DNA of 64,000 bases from Novosphingobium olei (GCF_012927405.1 NZ_JABBGM010000005.1:248001-312000); one strand, 5' to 3'. Counted from the first letter of the stretch, positions 25,741-34,830 are shown. Notes: generated by a model from the letters alone, not told the origin. A program made the numbers and translations.

Positions 25741-27480
25741 GTGTTGAAACGGCTCCCTGCCCTGCTGCGCTGGCTGCGCCGCCAGGTTCGCGCCAGCGAA
25801 CTGCTGTTCCTGGCCCTTGCCATCGTCGTCGGGATGGTCGGGGGCCTTGCCACCGTGCTGATCGGCGCGACCGCGCGCCTGCTGCAGCACACCCTGTTCG
25901 CCCTGCCCCCCGAATTGCGGCTGAGCGGCGCCGAGCGGCTTTCGCTGCCCATCCTGTTCGCTCTTCCCGTCGGCGGCGCCGTCCTGGTCGCGTTCAACTG
26001 GGCGGTGCGCGCCCGCAAGCGTGCGCTGGTCGACGCGGTTGAGGCCAATGCGCTGCACGGCGGGCGCATGTCCGGTCCCGACAGCGCGGTCGTCGTCGGG
26101 CAGACGGTGATCTCGAACGGCTTTGGCGCTTCGGTCGGGCTTGAAGCGGCCTATGCGCAGTTCGGCGGATTGTTCGGATCGTGGGGCGCGCGGCTGCTCA
26201 ACCTGCGGCGCGCCGATGCCCGCACGCTGGTCGGCGCGGGTGCAGGCAGCGCGATTGCCGCCGCGTTCGGCGCCCCGCTGGCCGGCGCCTTCTATGCCTT
26301 CGAGATCGTGATCGGCGCCTATACCCCCGCCGCCATCGCCCCGGTCGTGGCCGCCGCACTGGCCGGCGCGCAAGTGGCCCAGCGTCTTGGCGTGGTGCCC
26401 TATGTCGTCAGCGCGCAACCGGGGCCCGCGATCCACACCACCGGATACCTGGCCTACGGCACGCTCGGGGCGATCTGCGCCATGCTCGGCATCGTGCTGA
26501 TGCGCAGCGTCGCACTGGTCGAAACCGCATCGCGCCGCTGGCTTGCGGGATCGGTGCGGCCGATCGTCGGGGGCGCGCTGATGATCCCGCTCGCGCTGTT
26601 CACCCCGCAAGTGCTTTCGGCCGGGCACAGCGCGCTGCACATCGACATGACCGAAGCGGTGCCGCTCGCGCTCATCGCGCTGATCCTGCTGGCCAAGAGC
26701 GCGGGCTCGATCGTCTCGCTGGGGTTCGGATTCCGCGGCGGCCTGTTCTTCGCCTCGCTGTTTCTGGGCACGCTGATCGGCCACATCTATGCGGGCTTGC
26801 TCGGTCTCGGCTTCGGCCATCCGGTGCTGAACATGGGCAACGCCTCGCTCGTCGGCATGGCGGCGATGGCCGTGGCGGTGGTCGGCGGACCGTTCACGAT
26901 GACCATGCTGGTGCTCGAAGCCACGGGCAATTTCAGCCTCACCGGCGCGGTCCTTGCCGCCTCGCTGGTGTCATCGACGCTGGTGCGCGAACTGTTCGGC
27001 TATTCCTTCTCCACCTGGCGCCTGCACTTGCGCGGCGAAACGATCACCAGCGCGCGCGACGTTGGCTGGATGCGCACGCTGACCGCCGGGCGGATGATGC
27101 GCAAGGGCACCGCCACGATTGCCGGCGATGCCACCATTGCCGAACTGCGTCGCCGCTTCCCGCTGGGTTCGACCAGCCGCGTGGTGGTGCTCGATCCCGC
27201 CGGCCACTACGCCGGGATCGCAACGCTGGCGCTGGCTTTTGCCGAAGGAGCCGACGAAGCGGCAAGCGTTGCCACGATCTGCCGCGCCAGCGATGCCACG
27301 CTGTCCCCGGATCAAGACATCGCGCAGGTCCTCGCCCGCTTCGACGAGATCGGCAGCGACGAACTCGCGGTCATCGACGATGCCGGCGACGTGCTCGGAC
27401 TGGTGACGGAAAGCTATGTCCGCCGGCGCTATGCCGAAGAGCTGGACAAGGCGCAGCGCGACCTGTTCGGGGAACGCTGA
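25741..27480 (+). CDS. ClC family chloride channel/antiporter with C-terminal CBS pair
   Basis: A 579-residue membrane protein. The ClC core spans about residues 20-420, with GAGAGSAIAAAFGAPLAGAFYAFEIV and GFRGGLFFASLFLG (the GxFxP region, here GGLFF). Two CBS modules fill about 440-570. At the position of the usual GREGP filter motif it reads GASVGLEAAYAQ, so the typical R-E-G-P order is absent, although a glutamate is present. Family members exchange chloride or fluoride for protons. GTG 25741 is the only good start; the dehydrogenase gene ends 41 bases before it. Confidence 0.85.
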   Translation: MLKRLPALLRWLRRQVRASELLFLALAIVVGMVGGLATVLIGATARLLQHTLFALPPELRLSGAERLSLPILFALPVGGAVLVAFNWAVRARKRALVDAVEANALHGGRMSGPDSAVVVGQTVISNGFGASVGLEAAYAQFGGLFGSWGARLLNLRRADARTLVGAGAGSAIAAAFGAPLAGAFYAFEIVIGAYTPAAIAPVVAAALAGAQVAQRLGVVPYVVSAQPGPAIHTTGYLAYGTLGAICAMLGIVLMRSVALVETASRRWLAGSVRPIVGGALMIPLALFTPQVLSAGHSALHIDMTEAVPLALIALILLAKSAGSIVSLGFGFRGGLFFASLFLGTLIGHIYAGLLGLGFGHPVLNMGNASLVGMAAMAVAVVGGPFTMTMLVLEATGNFSLTGAVLAASLVSSTLVRELFGYSFSTWRLHLRGETITSARDVGWMRTLTAGRMMRKGTATIAGDATIAELRRRFPLGSTSRVVVLDPAGHYAGIATLALAFAEGADEAASVATICRASDATLSPDQDIAQVLARFDEIGSDELAVIDDAGDVLGLVTESYVRRRYAEELDKAQRDLFGER

Positions 27481-27484
27481 GCCT

Positions 27485-28513
27485 TCAGCCCCGCGACCAG
27501 CCGCGCACGATGGCGAGCAGCGCCTCGACATGTTCGATCGGGGTGTGCTGGCCGATGCCGTGGCCCAGGTTGAACACGTGCGGCCGGTCGGCGAAGGCTT
27601 CCAGTACGCGGATCGTCTGCTTCTCCAGCTCCGCCCCGCCCGCCAGCAGCAGCAGCGGATCGAGATTGCCCTGCACCGGCAGTCCTGCGGGAAGTTCGCG
27701 CGCGGCCCACAGCGGATCGATCGTTTCATCGACGCCCACCGCGTTGACTCCGGTTTCGCGGGCATAGGCGGCAAGCTTCTCGCCCGCGCCCTTGGGGAAG
27801 CCGATCACCGGCACGTGGGGATAGCGGCGCTGCATCTCGGCGGCGATCTTCGCGTTGGGGGCGATGACCCAGCGTTCGAATTCGGCAGGGGCCAGGCTGC
27901 CCGACCAGGAATCGAACAGCTGCAACCCTTCGGCGCCGGCTTCGACCTGCCCTGAAAGATATTCGATCGTGACATCGGTGATCGCATCGATGATTGCCTG
28001 GAACGCCGAGGAATCGCGATAGGCGAGCGCACGGGTATCGTGATGGTCGCGGCTGCCCTCGCCCGCCACCATGTAGGTCGCCACCGTCCACGGGCTACCG
28101 GCAAAGCCCAGCAGCGTCGTTTCAGGGCTGATCAGGGTCTTCACCCGAGCCACCGTCGCATAGATCGCGGACAGGCGCTCAGGGACGGCGACAAGGCTCT
28201 CCAGCCCCTTGTCGAGCAGGCGGGGCGACAAGTGCGGGCCTTCGCCGGCCAGGAACTGCAGGTCCTGCCCCATCGCGTAGGGCACGATCAGGATGTCGGA
28301 AAACAGGATCGCGCCGTCGAACTGGAATCGGCGCAGCGGCTGCACGGTGATCTCCGCTGCGGCTTCGGAATCATAGACGAGCGCCAGGAATCCGCCCTTT
28401 TCGGCCCGAAGCGCGCGATATTCGGGAAGATAGCGTCCCGCTTGCCGCATCAGCCAGATCGGGCGCCGGGCAAGGTTTGCACCCTTCAGCGTTTCGAGCA
28501 GGGGACCGGGCAT
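27485..28513 (-). CDS. hemE: Uroporphyrinogen decarboxylase
   Basis: Decarboxylates the four acetate chains of uroporphyrinogen III to give coproporphyrinogen III in haem and chlorophyll synthesis. The 342-residue protein has the N-terminal PIWLMRQAGRYLPEYR signature, the substrate aspartate in LFSDIL, FAGSPWT and, near the C-terminus, FNLGHGIGQHTP. ATG 28513 is preferred over an in-frame TTG at 28525. It is transcribed away from the putative replication origin, the conserved position of hemE in alphaproteobacteria. Confidence 0.96.
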   Translation of the reverse strand: MPGPLLETLKGANLARRPIWLMRQAGRYLPEYRALRAEKGGFLALVYDSEAAAEITVQPLRRFQFDGAILFSDILIVPYAMGQDLQFLAGEGPHLSPRLLDKGLESLVAVPERLSAIYATVARVKTLISPETTLLGFAGSPWTVATYMVAGEGSRDHHDTRALAYRDSSAFQAIIDAITDVTIEYLSGQVEAGAEGLQLFDSWSGSLAPAEFERWVIAPNAKIAAEMQRRYPHVPVIGFPKGAGEKLAAYARETGVNAVGVDETIDPLWAARELPAGLPVQGNLDPLLLLAGGAELEKQTIRVLEAFADRPHVFNLGHGIGQHTPIEHVEALLAIVRGWSRG

Positions 28514-28573
28514 GCGTTCGTCCAATCTTCAATAATAGATTCTTTTGAATCTGGTTGATGGAGTCTGTTGGGC

Positions 28574-28582
28574 TGTGGATAG
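28574..28582 (-). promoter_or_regulatory. DnaA box
   Basis: TGTGGATAG, i.e. CTATCCACA on the minus strand, one mismatch to TTATCCACA. Confidence 0.65.
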
Positions 28583-28694
28583 CGGGGACGGCGCGGCTCT
28601 GCCCGATTTGTGCCGTGCTCTCCACAAAAACTTCGGGTGTGCGACTCTGCGCGGAATCAGGCGCAAGAAAAAGTTCTCAGGGATTCCCACAGGC

Positions 28695-28703
28695 TGTGGG
28701 TAA
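28695..28703 (-). promoter_or_regulatory. DnaA box
   Basis: TGTGGGTAA, i.e. TTACCCACA on the minus strand, one mismatch to TTATCCACA. Confidence 0.65.
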
Positions 28704-28805
28704 CGCTTTCGACATGTCCACAACCGACCCGCAAAATGACTCGTGATGCGGGTGGAATCGGGCTCGCAACTTGTCCCCGCCGCAGTCCCGTGGTTTATCG
28801 GCGCT

Positions 28806-28814
28806 CTATCCACA
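28806..28814 (+). promoter_or_regulatory. DnaA box
   Basis: CTATCCACA, one mismatch to TTATCCACA, 111 bases from the second box and 34 before the ppsR start. Confidence 0.65.
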
Positions 28815-28847
28815 GCCCTGTCCCGGGGCCGGTCCATCGGGGGACGC

Positions 28848-29693
28848 GTGAAGCGGCTGCACCTGCATCTTCTGTCGGATTCCACCGGCGAAACGCTCGA
28901 AATGATCGCCAAGGCGGCGCTCGCGCAGTTCGATGATGCCGATGTGGTGCGCCATTTCTGGCCGATGGTCCGCTCGATGCAGCATCTCGACCGGATCATG
29001 GGCGAAATCGCCAACAATCCGGGCCTCGTCCTCTATACACTGGTCAACACCGACACGCGCGACCGGCTGGAACAGCGCTGCGCCGCGCTCGGCCTGCCGA
29101 GCGTCGCCGCGCTCGATACCGTGACCGATGCGCTGGAACAGCAGCTGGGGCAGGAAGCCAAGGGCCGCCCCGGTCGCCAGCACATCATGGACGAGGCCTA
29201 TTTCCGCCGGGTCGATGCCATCCAGTTCACCATCGCCCACGACGACGGCGTCGGCTGGGAAAACTGGGAGGAAGCCGACATCGTCCTCGCCGGGGTGTCG
29301 CGCAGTTCCAAGACGCCCACCTCGATCTACCTCGCCAATCGCGGGTACAAGGTGGCGAACATCCCGATCGTGGTGGAAAGCCCGCCCCCGGCGATGCTGT
29401 TCTCGCTGCGCCGGCCGCTGGTCGTCGGGCTTACCACCAGCCCGGAACGGCTGATCCAGGTCCGCCGCAACCGGCTGCTGTCCTTGAACCAGGCGCCGGA
29501 GACTGCCTATGTCGATACCGAGCACGTGACGCGCGAAGTGCAGTATGCCCGGCGCATGTTCGCCGACAACGGCTGGCCGGTGATCGACGTGTCGCGCCGT
29601 TCGATCGAGGAAACCGCCGCCGCCGTGATCAACCTCTACAACGAACGCCGCGCCGCGGGCGGCGACACCACGCCGGGAGCCAAGCCGATATGA
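28848..29693 (+). CDS. ppsR: Pyruvate, phosphate/water dikinase regulatory protein (kinase/pyrophosphorylase)
   Basis: Bifunctional DUF299 protein that switches PEP synthase or pyruvate phosphate dikinase on and off by ADP-dependent threonine phosphorylation and phosphate-dependent removal. The 281-residue protein begins [14 protein letters not shown] and has the nucleotide-binding loop [15 protein letters not shown] near residue 150. GTG 28848 has a GGGGGA site; earlier in-frame ATG codons lie inside the origin region. It heads a chain of 4-base-overlapping genes, ppsR-maf-aroE-coaE. Which dikinase it controls here is not shown. Confidence 0.92.
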   Translation: MKRLHLHLLSDSTGETLEMIAKAALAQFDDADVVRHFWPMVRSMQHLDRIMGEIANNPGLVLYTLVNTDTRDRLEQRCAALGLPSVAALDTVTDALEQQLGQEAKGRPGRQHIMDEAYFRRVDAIQFTIAHDDGVGWENWEEADIVLAGVSRSSKTPTSIYLANRGYKVANIPIVVESPPPAMLFSLRRPLVVGLTTSPERLIQVRRNRLLSLNQAPETAYVDTEHVTREVQYARRMFADNGWPVIDVSRRSIEETAAAVINLYNERRAAGGDTTPGAKPI

Positions 29694-30277
29694 CCGTGAT
29701 CCTCGCCAGCCAGAGCGCATCGCGCAAGGCGATGCTCGAAGCGGCCGGCGTTCCGTTCGAAGCGATCAGCGGCGATGTCGACGAAGCCGAGATCAAGCGC
29801 GAGCTGATCGGCGTGGGCGGGTGCGAAATTGCCGGAATCCTGGCCGAGGCCAAGGCGCTCAGCGTCTCGGTCGGCGCGCCGGGACGGCTGGTGCTGGGCG
29901 GGGATTCGCTGGTCGAATGCTGCGGCCGCCAGTTCGACAAGCCCAAGACCCGCGAACAGGCGGTCGAACATCTCGAATTCTTTTCCGGCAAGGACATGCA
30001 CCTGCATTCGGCCGCCGTGCTGATGCGCGACGGGGCCACCGTGTGGAAAACCTGCGAGCTTGCAAAACTGCGGGTCCGCACGCTTTCTCCCCAGTTTATC
30101 GACAGCTATCTCGACAGGGAGTGGCCCGCCGTTTCGGGCTGCGTCGGCGTGTTCCGGATGGAGGCGCTGGGGGTGCAGCTGTTCGAAAGCGTGGAAGGCA
30201 ACCACTTCACCATCCTCGGCATGCCGCTGCTCGCCGTGCTGGGGGGCTTGCGCGAACAGGGTGAGCTCGCCGCGTGA
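29690..30277 (+). CDS. maf: Maf-like nucleotide pyrophosphatase
   Basis: House-cleaning nucleoside-triphosphate pyrophosphatase of the Maf/Ham1 fold, acting on dTTP/UTP or modified nucleotides. The 195-residue protein has the N-terminal [17 protein letters not shown] signature, [17 protein letters not shown] at the metal site and [16 protein letters not shown]. Its ATG overlaps the ppsR stop (ATGA) and its stop overlaps aroE (GTGA). The catalytic aspartate region reads GGDSLV rather than the more usual ADTVV, so substrate preference may differ from canonical Maf. Confidence 0.9.
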   Translation: MTVILASQSASRKAMLEAAGVPFEAISGDVDEAEIKRELIGVGGCEIAGILAEAKALSVSVGAPGRLVLGGDSLVECCGRQFDKPKTREQAVEHLEFFSGKDMHLHSAAVLMRDGATVWKTCELAKLRVRTLSPQFIDSYLDREWPAVSGCVGVFRMEALGVQLFESVEGNHFTILGMPLLAVLGGLREQGELAA

Positions 30278-31155
30278 CGGAACCCCTTCGACAGAGCTCA
30301 GGGCAGGCCTATGCCGAAGTGATCGGCGATCCGATCGCGCAGTCGAAGTCGCCCGCGATCCACGGTTTCTGGCTCGAACGGCTGGGGATCGATGCCGAGT
30401 ATCGCGCCACCCACGTGACCGGGGATGGCCTCGCTGATTTCATCGCAAGTCGCCGCAACGATCCAGACTGGCGCGGGTGCAACGTGACCATGCCGCACAA
30501 GCAGGCGGTGATTGCGCTGATCGACCGGCTCGATCCGCTGGCGGCCAGGGTCGGCGCGGTGAACACCATCGTGCCCGAACACGGCCAGCTCGTCGGCTAC
30601 AACACCGATGTTCCGGGCTTCCTCGAACCGCTGCAGCCGCTGCTCGCGGAAACGCACTATTTCCGCATGGCGCGCGTGCTGGGCACGGGCGGCGCGGCGC
30701 GCGCGATCGTGGTCGGCCTTGCCGCCGAAAAGCTGGTGCTGGTGCTGGCCGGGCGCAATCCGGAAAAGGCCCGCGCCTTGCTCGACGAGCTTGACCCCAC
30801 GGGCGAACATCACGTCGCCCCGCTCGATCATTTCGCCGATGCGACCGACTTCGCCTTCGACGATCGCGAGGGGTGCCTAGACCTGGTGGTCAATGCCTCG
30901 GCGCTGGGCATGACAGGGCGGCCGCCGCTCAAGTTCGACATCAGCCATGCGCCGCCAGGCTCGGTGTTCTATGACATCGTGACCAGCCCGCTCGACACCG
31001 ATTTCCTGAAAGCCGCGCGCGCAGGCGGATTCCGCACCGTCGATGGCCTGTCGATGCTGATCGGGCAGGCGGACCACGCCTTCCGCCGGTTCTTCGGTGC
31101 GCAGCCGCCGCGCGGTGAGGCGGATATCGAACTGCGGGAGAGACTGACCAAATGA
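30274..31155 (+). CDS. aroE: Shikimate dehydrogenase
   Basis: Reduces 3-dehydroshikimate to shikimate with NADPH in the aromatic amino-acid pathway. The 293-residue protein has [17 protein letters not shown], the catalytic lysine in [19 protein letters not shown], the dinucleotide loop [10 protein letters not shown] and NASALGM. Codons 4-12 (PLRQSSGQA) are coded by a copy of dispersed repeat A (30284-30308), placed just before the conserved first strand. GTG 30274 overlaps the maf stop. Confidence 0.95.
   Translation: MTEPLRQSSGQAYAEVIGDPIAQSKSPAIHGFWLERLGIDAEYRATHVTGDGLADFIASRRNDPDWRGCNVTMPHKQAVIALIDRLDPLAARVGAVNTIVPEHGQLVGYNTDVPGFLEPLQPLLAETHYFRMARVLGTGGAARAIVVGLAAEKLVLVLAGRNPEKARALLDELDPTGEHHVAPLDHFADATDFAFDDREGCLDLVVNASALGMTGRPPLKFDISHAPPGSVFYDIVTSPLDTDFLKAARAGGFRTVDGLSMLIGQADHAFRRFFGAQPPRGEADIELRERLTK
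30284..30308 (+). repeat. Dispersed repeat A, copy inside the aroE coding region
   Basis: CCCTTCGACAGAGCTCAGGG followed by CAGGC, matching the elements at 18778 and 18967 with small changes. It is read in frame as part of the AroE N-terminus. Confidence 0.75.
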
Positions 31156-31775
31156 GCCGCCCCTTTATGCGCCCGTTCATTCTGGGTCTGACCGGCTCGA
31201 TCGGCATGGGCAAGTCGGCGGTGGCGCTGATGCTGCGCGAACAGGGCGTACCGGTGTTCGATGCCGATGCCGCCGTGCACCAGCTGCAGGGTCCGAACGG
31301 CCCGCTCTTGCCGGCGATCGAGGCCGCCTTTCCCGGCACCACGGGGCCGGAAGGGGTCAAGCGGGCTGAACTCGGCGCCCGCGTCTTCGGCAATCCGGAA
31401 GCGTTGAGGACGCTGGAGGGCATCGTCCATCCGGCGGTGGCGCGCCTGCGCGAGGCGTTCATGCTGGAACATGCAGGCGAACCGCTGGTCGTGTTCGACA
31501 TCCCGCTGCTTTATGAAAAGGGCCACGGGGAAGGGCTGGACGCGGTCGCGGTGGTTTCCGCCCCTGCCGAGATGCAGCGCCAGCGCGTGCTGGCAAGGCC
31601 GGGCATGACGCCCGAAAAGTTCGCCCAGATCCTGAACCTGCAAGTGCCCGATGCCGAAAAGCGGGCGCGCGCCGACCATGTCATCGACACCGGCGTCACG
31701 CTGGCCGAGACCGAGGCCGAGGTTAAGAAACTCGTCGCGACCATACGGCAAAAAAACCGGGACGGGCGGCGCTGA
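31152..31775 (+). CDS. coaE: Dephospho-CoA kinase
   Basis: Phosphorylates the 3'-hydroxyl of dephospho-CoA with ATP, the last step of coenzyme A synthesis. The 207-residue P-loop kinase has GLTGSIGMGKS near residue 12, VFDADAAVH, IVHPAV and FDIPLLYEKG, all in the expected order. Its ATG overlaps the aroE stop (ATGA). An alternative ATG five codons in would start nearer the P-loop. Confidence 0.95.
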   Translation: MSRPFMRPFILGLTGSIGMGKSAVALMLREQGVPVFDADAAVHQLQGPNGPLLPAIEAAFPGTTGPEGVKRAELGARVFGNPEALRTLEGIVHPAVARLREAFMLEHAGEPLVVFDIPLLYEKGHGEGLDAVAVVSAPAEMQRQRVLARPGMTPEKFAQILNLQVPDAEKRARADHVIDTGVTLAETEAEVKKLVATIRQKNRDGRR

Positions 31776-31817
31776 CTCCCCTTGCCAGCCCTTGGGCGCG
31801 GGTCCAGATTGCTTCCA

Positions 31818-32519
31818 ATGCGTGAGATCGTTTTCGATACAGAGACGACCGGGCTCGACCCTCAGGGCGGCGACCGGCTGGTTGAAATTGGCTGTGTCGA
31901 GATGGTCAACCGGGTGCCGACGGGCGCGGTCTATCACTGCTATTTCAACCCCGAACGCGACATGCCGGCCGAAGCCGAAGCGGTGCACGGGCTGTCGGCG
32001 GCGTTCCTGGCGGACAAGCCGCTGTTCGGCGAAAAGGCGGGCGAACTGATCGCCTTCCTCGGCGATGCGCCGCTGGTGGCGCACAACGCGGGGTTCGATT
32101 TCGGCTTCCTCAATGCAGAGCTGGCCAAGCTGGGGATGGAGCCGGTCGATCGCGCGCGGATGGTCGATACCGTGGCGATCGCGCGGCGCAAGCATCCCGG
32201 CGCGAAGCTCAGCCTCGATGCGCTGTGCACGCGCTATGGCATCGATCGCAGCCACCGCACCAAGCACGGCGCGCTGCTCGATGCCGAACTTCTCGCGCAA
32301 CTCTACGTCGAACTCATGGGGGGACGGCAGATCGGCCTCGAACTCGCGGCCGAAGCGCTGGTGGTCGAACGCGACGGGCAGACCGTCGCGGTGGCGGCCA
32401 GCCTGTCCGTTTCCACCAAGCCATTCCGTTCGCCCCGGCCGCATGCGGCCAGCGCGGCGGAACTGGCCCGTCATGCCGAATTCATGGCGGGCTTCAGCGA
32501 GGCGATCTGGTCGCGCTGA
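31818..32519 (+). CDS. dnaQ: DNA polymerase III epsilon subunit (proofreading exonuclease)
   Basis: 3'-5' exonuclease that edits errors made by the replicative polymerase. The 233-residue DEDDh-type protein begins MREIVFDTETTGLD (motif I), has VAHNAGFDFGFLN (motif II) and HGALLDAELLAQLY (motif III with the catalytic histidine). ATG 31818 is the family start. It follows coaE by 42 bases, the usual order in alphaproteobacteria. Confidence 0.95.
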   Translation: MREIVFDTETTGLDPQGGDRLVEIGCVEMVNRVPTGAVYHCYFNPERDMPAEAEAVHGLSAAFLADKPLFGEKAGELIAFLGDAPLVAHNAGFDFGFLNAELAKLGMEPVDRARMVDTVAIARRKHPGAKLSLDALCTRYGIDRSHRTKHGALLDAELLAQLYVELMGGRQIGLELAAEALVVERDGQTVAVAASLSVSTKPFRSPRPHAASAAELARHAEFMAGFSEAIWSR

Positions 32520-32557
32520 GCGCGGCCGGTTCTCGCCCAGTCGAAGGAGAAGACAAG

Positions 32558-33142
32558 ATGGACATTCGCGTTTCGGGTCACCAGGTCGATACCGGCGCCG
32601 CGTTCGAGGCCCATGCCACCGATCGCCTTTCGGGAATCGTCGACAAGTATTTCTCCCGGGCCCTGTCCAGCCAGGTCACTCTCGGCAAGGCGCCGCACGG
32701 CGGTTTCCGGTGCGATATCGTCACCCACGTCACCCACGGCCTGATCCTGAAGGGCAGCGCCGTGGCGCAGGAAGCGCACATCGCGCTCGACCAGTCGGCC
32801 GAAAAGATCGACAAGCAGCTGCGCCGCTACAAGCGTCGGATCAAGGCGCGCGCCGATGGTGCCGATCACGCCCGCAAGGCCGAGGACGCGGCGTTCTCGC
32901 AGGATGCAGCGTACACCGTGTTCCAGGTTGACGAGCACGAGGACGAACCCGCCGATGCGCCGCTGGTGATCGCCGAAACCCGCGTCGACGTGCCCGAAGC
33001 GACCGTGTCCGACGCGGTGATGATGCTCGATCTGCGCAACACCAACGCGCTCCTGTTCAAGAACGCCGGCACCGGCGTGCACAACATGGTCTATCGCCGT
33101 GGCGACGGATCGATCGGCTGGGTCGAACCTGCCCGCAGCTGA
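32558..33142 (+). CDS. hpf: Ribosome hibernation promoting factor, long form
   Basis: Binds the ribosome and drives 100S dimer formation and inactivation in stationary phase. The 194-residue protein has the N-terminal S30AE/RaiA domain (MDIRVSGHQVD, with basic RRYKRRIKARADG near residue 90) and the C-terminal dimerisation domain (residues ~135-194, DAVMMLDLRNTNALLFKN). A strong GAAGGAGA site precedes ATG 32558. It lies before ptsN, an arrangement seen near rpoN-type genes in many proteobacteria. Confidence 0.92.
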   Translation: MDIRVSGHQVDTGAAFEAHATDRLSGIVDKYFSRALSSQVTLGKAPHGGFRCDIVTHVTHGLILKGSAVAQEAHIALDQSAEKIDKQLRRYKRRIKARADGADHARKAEDAAFSQDAAYTVFQVDEHEDEPADAPLVIAETRVDVPEATVSDAVMMLDLRNTNALLFKNAGTGVHNMVYRRGDGSIGWVEPARS

Positions 33143-33297
33143 TCCGCGGATTCGCTGAACCGACCGCCTCCCGGCCTGTCCCCATGCAGACCGGGAGGCG
33201 ATTAGGTCCTTGCGCCGCCGGGGAATCGAGAGCATGGCGCGCGCAACCTGGGCGGCAGCGGACCTGCGCATGCGCCCCATTCGGCATTTCGTTCTCC

Positions 33298-33759
33298 ATG
33301 ACGGCACTTTTCTCGATCGACCCCCTCGCAGTGCGCATCATCCGCGCCGAGTCCAAGCCTCAGATCCTGGGGGCGCTCGCCGAGTGTTTCGGCGGGGTCT
33401 ATGCGCTTGATTCCGATCATGTGCTCGAACGGATCGAGGAGCGCGAGAAGCTGGGCAGCACCGGCTTCGGTCGCGGGGTCGCCATTCCCCATGCCCGCAT
33501 CGAAGGGCTGGTCCGCCCGGTCGCGGCGTTCTTCCGTCTGGAAGAGCCAGTGGCGTTCGAGGCGGCCGACGGCATGCCGGTCGACATCGTGTTCGGCCTG
33601 CTTTCGCCCGAACAGGCCGGCGCCACGCATCTCCAGGCGCTGGCGGCGATTTCGCGGCTGATGCGCGATGAACGGATGCACGAACGGCTGAGCGCGGCCC
33701 CCGATGCCGATGCGCTCTATGCGCTGCTCGTCAACGTCATCGATCGCGATGCAGCCTGA
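33298..33759 (+). CDS. ptsN: Nitrogen-PTS EIIA protein PtsN
   Basis: Terminal phosphoacceptor of the regulatory PTS-Ntr chain (PtsP - NPr - PtsN), which links nitrogen and potassium status to regulation. The 153-residue EIIA domain has the active-site GRGVAIPHARI with the phosphorylatable histidine near residue 66. ATG 33298 is the family start. The matching enzyme I (ptsP) lies 3.2 kb downstream; no HPr-like gene is in the window. Confidence 0.92.
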   Translation: MTALFSIDPLAVRIIRAESKPQILGALAECFGGVYALDSDHVLERIEEREKLGSTGFGRGVAIPHARIEGLVRPVAAFFRLEEPVAFEAADGMPVDIVFGLLSPEQAGATHLQALAAISRLMRDERMHERLSAAPDADALYALLVNVIDRDAA

Positions 33760-34261
33760 CTCCACGGTGACGGGGCCGGTGGCGGGAACGACGCCGGCAA
33801 GCGCCGATGGTGCCAGCTTCCACTGGCGCGCGCTCGAAGGACTCTATGCCTCGGCGGCGGTCAACCAGCTGTTCGAAAGCAGGCTCGAAGTGCTGGCCGA
33901 AGGCCACGCGCGCATCATTTTCGACGTCACCCCGCAAGTGTTCCACGCCGCCGGGGCCGCGCACGGCACGATCTATTTCAAGATGCTCGACGATGCGGCG
34001 TTCTATGCGGCGAACACGCTGGTCACCGACCGTTTCCTGCTGACCACCTCGTTCAACCTGCACTTCACCCGCCCGATCCACGGCGGCAAGGTGATCGCGG
34101 AAGGGCGCTGGCTTTCGGGCCGCCGCCGCGTGCTGGTCGCCGAAGCGCGGCTGCTCGACGAAGAGGGCGAGGAAGTGGGCCGGGGCACAGGCACGTTCCA
34201 GCGGTCGCGAATCCCGCTCTCCTCGCTTCCCGGCTACGCCGCCGGCGCGCCCCGGCCATAG
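33749..34261 (+). CDS. PaaI-family hot-dog thioesterase
   Basis: A 170-residue acyl-CoA thioesterase-like protein with one hot-dog fold. AAGAAHGTIYFKMLDDAAFYAANT covers the central helix and active-site segment, followed by LTTSFNLHFTRPIHGGKVIAEG. ATG 33749 overlaps the end of ptsN by 11 bases, so expression is probably coupled. Substrate is unknown. Confidence 0.85.
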   Translation: MQPDSTVTGPVAGTTPASADGASFHWRALEGLYASAAVNQLFESRLEVLAEGHARIIFDVTPQVFHAAGAAHGTIYFKMLDDAAFYAANTLVTDRFLLTTSFNLHFTRPIHGGKVIAEGRWLSGRRRVLVAEARLLDEEGEEVGRGTGTFQRSRIPLSSLPGYAAGAPRP

Positions 34262-34266
34262 CCGGC

Positions 34267-34602
34267 ATGGACGAAACCCGCCTTCCGGCGCGCCTGGAAG
34301 TCAGCGGCATGATTCGCGCAACCGAATCCCACGGCGGCTTCGGCACGGTGCTTCACAAGGGCGAGCCGGACGCGGGAACCATCCTTGTAGTTATCGAGGA
34401 CAAACAAGGACTTGGCGTTCTTTATGAACGCATGCCGCAACTGGACGGGCGGCGCAAATGGACCCAAATAAAGGTCCAAGATCCTGATAATAAAGGCGAA
34501 TTTCAGGACTATCTGGACCGTCGCAAGCGGCAGGACAGCGATGTGTGGATAGTCGAACTGATCGTCGCTGAAGGCGAACGACTCATCCTGAACGGTGGAT
34601 GA
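34267..34602 (+). CDS. DUF1491 family protein
   Basis: A 111-residue protein restricted to alphaproteobacteria as far as I know. It begins RLPARLEVSGMIR and has VLHKGEPDAGTILVVIE and YERMPQLDGRRKW, which are the family's conserved blocks. No catalytic or membrane feature is visible and no function is established. It starts 5 bases after the thioesterase stop. Confidence 0.85.
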   Translation: MDETRLPARLEVSGMIRATESHGGFGTVLHKGEPDAGTILVVIEDKQGLGVLYERMPQLDGRRKWTQIKVQDPDNKGEFQDYLDRRKRQDSDVWIVELIVAEGERLILNGG

Positions 34603-34670
34603 GCCTGCCCCGCGCAGGTTGACTCTGCCGCATTGCAAAATAAAGGCAGCTCACCGCAGTCGCGCAGGCG

Positions 34671-34700
34671 GCAAGGTTCGGACGGGATCGTCAACCTTGC
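34671..34700. promoter_or_regulatory. Inverted repeat upstream of the cell-wall hydrolase gene
   Basis: GCAAGGTT and AACCTTGC arms, 14 bases apart, in the 228-base gap between the DUF1491 gene and the hydrolase. It could be an operator or the stem of a short leader. Confidence 0.35.
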
Positions 34701-34830
34701 TAGCACGCAGACGGGGGGCGGAAGACATGGCCTTCTGGTATGCCGGGTCCGTGGGAAAGCATCGCTTTTTCACGAAAGCCGGGTTTTGCCGCGCCGTGTT
34801 CCGACGTCCACCGCCCAGTTTTGACGTTGG

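Larger units (their letters stand above)
28514..28847. other. Probable chromosomal replication origin (oriC)
   Basis: The gap between divergent hemE and ppsR. It contains three DnaA-box-like 9-mers with 8 of 9 matches to TTATCCACA, three weaker ones (28618-28626, 28683-28691, 28714-28722) and an AT-rich segment at 28522-28560 including an AGATTC-TTTT-GAATCT hairpin at 28537-28552. In Caulobacter crescentus and Rickettsia prowazekii the origin lies beside hemE, in a conserved cluster. The assignment is by box content and position; no skew calculation was possible. Confidence 0.7.
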
